A DNA stretch of 17,072 bases from Planctomycetota bacterium (lineage in GTDB: Bacteria; Planctomycetota; PUPC01; JACPCR01): the NCBI GenBank assembly GCA_030740295.1, contig JASLXP010000540.1, positions 1-17,072 on the forward strand, written 5' to 3'. The notes under the pieces were generated by a model. That model saw nothing but the letters and a program-made list of their open reading frames with translations. It was not told the DNA's origin and searched no databases. The first letter of the stretch is position 1. Each line of letters opens with the position of its first letter. Shown piece after piece: positions 14,522-17,072 of the stretch. The translations under genes were made by a program, and so were the position numbers.

Positions 14522-14563
14522 ATAAGCCACATTACTGTCCGGCTTTTTGGGTAAGGCTCAAGA

Positions 14564-14679
14564 AATGTGAGTAAAGCACAGGATTTCAACCTGGGGTTAG
14601 TAGGAACGACCGCAAGCCCCGGAGCAGAGACTTGTCCAATCATTTGATGGACGTGTAATGTAACATTTTTGACAAGGGT
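14564..14679. other. Right-hand part of the MITE-like element, non-coding
   Basis: This segment lies between the nested IS and the right terminal repeat. The minus-strand frame running through it is continuous with the oxidoreductase remnant only because no stop occurs. It translates to residues unrelated to that family and runs on into the IS end, so I treat it as element DNA, not a gene. Confidence 0.6.
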
Positions 14680-14846
14680 GATGTCCGGAGTTCTGAGCAG
14701 GGACTGCTGGAGATTCTTCACGTCCAGGTCGCGGGGCTCGATGCCTTCGCTGGCGGCCAAAGCTGCCGCAAGTCCGGTGGCTTGACCAAAGTTCATCATC
14801 TGGCCTCGTGCCCGAAAGCTCGGCTCGTGGCCGTGGTCGGTACCTT

Positions 14847-15092
14847 AGAGTCTTACTGATGGAAGTTTGCGTCGCGTGCGCGTACTCTTTCAACAGTGTG
14901 GCAACGAATGAAAGCACGCAACGAATAGAACAATATTCTGGATTCGTTGCGTGGCTTTATTCGTTGCCCCTTGAAATTTGGTTGCGGCCGAAGGCAGCCG
15001 TAGGAGAAACGGTGGGCGACGTGCTTCGGCAGAGCACGGGGCGTGGCCGGGTCGCAGCTCGTGGTAGAGGGTATTGAACGGAGGACTGGAAG
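14847..15092. repeat. Intergenic repeat region with a 69-bp hairpin and a dispersed-repeat copy
   Basis: Positions 14900-14926 and 14942-14968 are imperfect inverted arms (about 23 of 27 bases). Each contains two CAACGAAT or ATTCGTTG units, and the loop also pairs (AGAA/TTCT). Positions 14984-15006 repeat the tract at 48-70. Both lie between the truncated 5' edge of the oxidoreductase remnant and the phosphatase start. GGAGG at 15080-15084 is the phosphatase ribosome-binding site. No gene is seen here. Confidence 0.65.
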
Positions 15093-17072
15093 ATGCTTCA
15101 TGATTATCGCCGCGTGATGCTGGGGACGGGATTCACTCTTGCGGTTCTGTTGTCGGCGCAGGCAGGCGAACCGGTGAAGATTCTCAAAGGCCCCTATCTG
15201 CATCGGCCGCTCCCTGCGGCGATGACGATCATGTGGGAGACAGATGTTCCCACCGATAGCTGCGTCGAATACGGGCCGACCAGGGAGTTGGGCGAGGAAC
15301 TGTCCAGGAGGTCGGAGCCGCGCCGTCTGCCGCGCACGGAGGCGCGAGTGCACGCGGTCGAGGTGACGGGGCTGAAGCCTGCAACGAAGTACTTCTACCG
15401 AGTGCGCTCGCGTGTGCTTACGGCATCCGCGTCATCGTCGGAGCCGCCGCGCCAGGAGGCCGTGAGCGAGGTCCGTACCTTCCGTACCGCGCCCGCGGAC
15501 GCGAACGCGTCGGTCCGCATGGCCGTGTACGGCGATAATCGCTCCTGGCCGAATGCTCATCGCAGAGTGGTGGACCTGATCCGCGGGCACAAGCCGGACC
15601 TCATCGCACACACCGGGGATTTTGTCGCGGCCTATGGCAGCTATTACGAGTGGCAATGGATGTTCTTCGACGTGGTCAAGGACCTCATCGCGGAGGTACC
15701 CATGTACGGCGCGGTCGGCAATCATGAAAGGGAGACCGATTACTTCCACCAGTTCTTCGTGCCGCACTATGCGAACAACTGGTATCCCTTTGACTATGGC
15801 CCGGTACACGGCGCGGTCCTTGACACCGCCGGAGGACACCCCACGGAGGAGCAGCTCGGCTGGCTGGAATCGGACCTGGCCGCATCGAAAGCTCCCTGGA
15901 AGTTCGTCTTTCTGCACCGCCCGCTCATCAGTGCCGACCATCGCTTCAACAAGATATGCTCCGAGCAGGGAGTATCCATCGTCTTCTTCGGCCACGAGCA
16001 CTTGTATGAACGGACCCGCCCTCTGAATGGCGTCGTGTATGTGATCACTGGCGGAGGAGGCGCCCCCGCCGCGCTGGTGCCCTGGGGCGATCGAAGGCCC
16101 TGGCAGTCGTACACCGCGGCCCGGCGGTGCACATTCCACGCGACCATCCTTGAAGTAGATTCGCAGCGCGTCCGATTGCGCGCGATTGATACTCAGGGAA
16201 AGACCTTTGACTCGCTCGAGCTCCGACGGAACGTAAAGCCCGGTCCTGCTGGAGTCTTCCTGCCGGAGGTGACAAAGATCAGCGACACCTTGTCCGGACG
16301 TTTCCCGGTAGATCTCAAGCCGGGTGAGTCCACGCGGGTCTCAATGGACTTCACGAACTCGCTGCCGCGGCCGCTCACACTCAAGGTGAAGTGTGACGAT
16401 TTCTATGCGAGGAGATGGCGCGTTGAGCCAGGAGAGGCCGAAGTCAGGGTCGAGCCCGGCCAGGAGGCTTCCCTTCCCTTTACGGTCACTCGTCTGGGCG
16501 AACAGCAGATTCCGACGGCCTTCCTGTTTGGCTCGCTCATCTACGAAGGGCAGAAGGTAGGCCGGCCCGTGCGCGTCATCGCGGGTGCGTCGCACCGTTC
16601 ACTGAAGGCGCGACGCGCGCAACCGCCGCCGACCATGGACGGCAAGCTCGACGACCTCTGCTGGAAGGCCAGCGAAGTGGCCTCCGGATTCGTGCAGCGT
16701 TTCGGGCATGCTGCGGTTAGCCAACAGACACGGGTCCGCGTCTGCTATGATGCGGAGCACCTCTATCTCGCCTACGACTGCGATGAGGAACGGATGAAGG
16801 AAACCTACGCGCACATCCAATTGCCCGAGAACCGTCCGTATAACGACGACAATGCCGGCGTATTCTTCTCGTTTCCCGAAGCATCGGATCGCCCGCTCTA
16901 TGTCATGACCTCCTGCATCGGCGTGACTTTTCTTGGCGGACGCGTGAAGGGCGAGAGATGGGCTCCGGCCTGCAAGGTGGGGACCGTGCGAGGCGACAAG
17001 GGCTGGACGCTTGAGATGGCAATCCCTCTCAAGGACCTGCCGCCGGGCAAGATTGCCGCCGGGGACGTGTGG
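15093..17072 (+). CDS. Secreted purple-acid-phosphatase-like metallophosphoesterase with C-terminal CBM9-like domain (partial, runs off the window)
   Basis: 660 codons are visible, open to the window edge. ATG 15093 follows GGAGG (15080-15084) by 8 nt and gives a signal peptide (residues 1-24, ending SAQA-G). Residues about 28-133 resemble the Fn3-like N-terminal domain of purple acid phosphatases. Residues about 143-335 are a calcineurin-like phosphoesterase domain with metal ligands Asp148 (GDNR), Asp176 (HTGDF), Asn210-His211 (GNHE), His275 (FLHRP) and His301/His303 (GHEH). From about residue 505 a CBM9/DOMON-like sandwich begins (PPTMDGKLDDLCWKASEV ... VCYDAEHLYLAYDC) and is not complete. 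It probably removes phosphate from an extracellular or periplasmic substrate, perhaps a glycan, given the CBM-like module. The genuine end and any downstream partner lie outside the window. Confidence 0.88.
   Translation, partial: MLHDYRRVMLGTGFTLAVLLSAQAGEPVKILKGPYLHRPLPAAMTIMWETDVPTDSCVEYGPTRELGEELSRRSEPRRLPRTEARVHAVEVTGLKPATKYFYRVRSRVLTASASSSEPPRQEAVSEVRTFRTAPADANASVRMAVYGDNRSWPNAHRRVVDLIRGHKPDLIAHTGDFVAAYGSYYEWQWMFFDVVKDLIAEVPMYGAVGNHERETDYFHQFFVPHYANNWYPFDYGPVHGAVLDTAGGHPTEEQLGWLESDLAASKAPWKFVFLHRPLISADHRFNKICSEQGVSIVFFGHEHLYERTRPLNGVVYVITGGGGAPAALVPWGDRRPWQSYTAARRCTFHATILEVDSQRVRLRAIDTQGKTFDSLELRRNVKPGPAGVFLPEVTKISDTLSGRFPVDLKPGESTRVSMDFTNSLPRPLTLKVKCDDFYARRWRVEPGEAEVRVEPGQEASLPFTVTRLGEQQIPTAFLFGSLIYEGQKVGRPVRVIAGASHRSLKARRAQPPPTMDGKLDDLCWKASEVASGFVQRFGHAAVSQQTRVRVCYDAEHLYLAYDCDEERMKETYAHIQLPENRPYNDDNAGVFFSFPEASDRPLYVMTSCIGVTFLGGRVKGERWAPACKVGTVRGDKGWTLEMAIPLKDLPPGKIAAGDVW

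Larger units (their letters stand above)
13247..14560 (+). mobile_element. IS3-family insertion sequence, complete
   Basis: The element is 1314 bp. Terminal inverted repeats begin TGACCTTCCCCC (13247-13271) and, read inward from the other end, TGAGCCTTACCC (14560-14536), agreeing at 18 of 25 positions, with the TG...CA ends usual for IS3. It is flanked by the 3-bp target duplication AGA (13244-13246 and 14561-14563). It contains orfA and orfB, overlapping as ATGA, with a full DDE triad. Both ends and genes look intact, so it may be active. It sits at the outer edge of the large palindrome, nested in the MITE-like element. Confidence 0.93.
12902..14695. mobile_element. MITE-like element with 16-bp terminal inverted repeats, carrying an internal palindrome and a nested IS3
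   Basis: The ends are a perfect 16-bp inverted repeat: CAGAACTCCGGACATC at 12902-12917 and its reverse complement at 14680-14695, flanked by 5-bp direct repeats AGCAG. Total length is 1794 bp. Subtracting the nested IS and its 3-bp duplication leaves about 477 bp with no transposase, so the element itself is non-autonomous. It contains a hairpin at 12919-12941, the ~246-bp palindrome at 13001-13246, and a right-hand segment (14564-14679) whose plus strand reads GATTTCAACCTGGGGTTAGT, without a gene. Five-bp target duplication suggests mobilisation by a transposase family that makes 5-bp staggered cuts; which one cannot be told from here. Confidence 0.85.
12815..14846 (-). pseudogene. FAD-dependent oxidoreductase (FAD_oxidored family), C-terminal remnant split by a mobile element
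   Basis: Two coding pieces belong to one gene. Piece one (14846 to 14696) reads GHEPSFRARGQ-MMNFGQATGLAAALAASEG-IEPRDLDVKNLQQSLL, the C-terminal FAD-binding signature (S-F-R...GQAxGxAAALA...DVxxLQ) of FAD_oxidored (PF12831-like) proteins. Piece two (12901 to 12815) reads LLSEGFYLGDEKRLAELGLAEGLTQRGL and a stop. Excising 12902-14695 plus one AGCAG copy joins them in frame as QQSLLSEGFYLGD. The 5' portion, including the dinucleotide-binding GxGxxG, is absent; an in-frame TAA lies just upstream of 14846. The TGA overlaps the heparinase GTG. Only about 75 residues of an expected 400-700 remain, so it is non-functional. Its ancestral role was presumably oxidation of a sugar or similar substrate in the lyase pathway (inference). 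Confidence 0.82.

Noticed and set aside
12902..14695. Simple inversion between the two 16-bp inverted repeats
   Set aside because: First considered because the repeats are inverted, but the flanking AGCAG duplication and exact frame restoration on excision fit insertion of an element much better.
14482..14799. 105-codon minus-strand ORF as an intact small gene
   Set aside because: Only its first ~35 codons belong to the FAD oxidoreductase; the rest reads through the MITE terminal repeat and into the IS3 end, so it is a composite artefact.

Overview
This is a 17 kb bacterial chromosomal window, apparently from an environmental heterotroph with moderately high GC. The gene content is PhyH-family dioxygenase, trypsin/LamG/SirB1 fusion, orphan GspJ-like pseudopilin, secreted beta-helix proteins, heparinase II/III, FAD_oxidored remnant, PQQ-propeller remnant and a metallophosphatase with a CBM9-like tail. 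With the dense intergenic palindromes, this suits the PVC superphylum (Lentisphaerae, Planctomycetes, Verrucomicrobia) or neighbours such as Hydrogenedentes, Latescibacterota or Poribacteria. No marker gene fixes the lineage, so this is inference. No rRNA, tRNA or CRISPR array was seen.

Layout. Positions 1-125 hold a dispersed-repeat fragment and a small hairpin. Positions 126-3175 (minus) hold a coupled pair: a PhyH-type dioxygenase followed by a three-domain protease/LamG/SirB1 protein, with stop and start overlapping as TAATG. Positions 3231-4193 (plus) hold a GspJ-like pseudopilin whose 5' region contains a paired inverted repeat of REPIN type. Positions 4255-6613 (minus) encode a large secreted beta-helix protein broken by one extra base in a C5 run. 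Positions 6720-6926 (minus) hold the 5' remnant of a PQQ-propeller gene. Positions 7139-8811 (minus) hold a carbohydrate-active-looking alpha/alpha-toroid protein coupled to a tiny upstream ORF. Positions 8929-10770 (plus) encode a secreted beta-helix/PKD protein. Positions 10794-12818 (minus) encode a heparinase II/III-type lyase. From 15093 to the window end (plus) runs a secreted metallophosphatase with a CBM9-like C-terminus, cut by the window edge.

The most informative part is 12815-14846, a nest of mobile DNA. A 5'-truncated FAD-dependent oxidoreductase gene sits directly upstream of the heparinase gene (GTGA overlap). It is interrupted by a 1794-bp element with perfect 16-bp terminal inverted repeats and a 5-bp target duplication (AGCAG). 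Removing the element and one AGCAG copy restores the reading frame exactly (Q-Q-S-L-L-S-E-G-F-Y-L-G-D). Inside it lies a ~246-bp near-perfect palindrome built of smaller hairpins. At the outer edge of that palindrome sits a complete 1314-bp IS3-family insertion sequence (orfA, orfB, ~25-bp terminal repeats, 3-bp AGA duplication). Without the IS the element would be ~477 bp and non-coding, i.e. MITE-like. The order of events can therefore be read: operon, then MITE-like insertion, then IS3 insertion. When the oxidoreductase lost its 5' end relative to these is not known.

Functionally the window looks like a loose polysaccharide-degradation neighbourhood: two secreted beta-helix proteins, a heparinase-type lyase, a toroid protein and a CBM-tailed phosphatase. 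It shows visible decay by frameshift, truncation and insertion. No transporter, sulfatase, SusC/D pair or regulator is present, so the substrate cannot be named.
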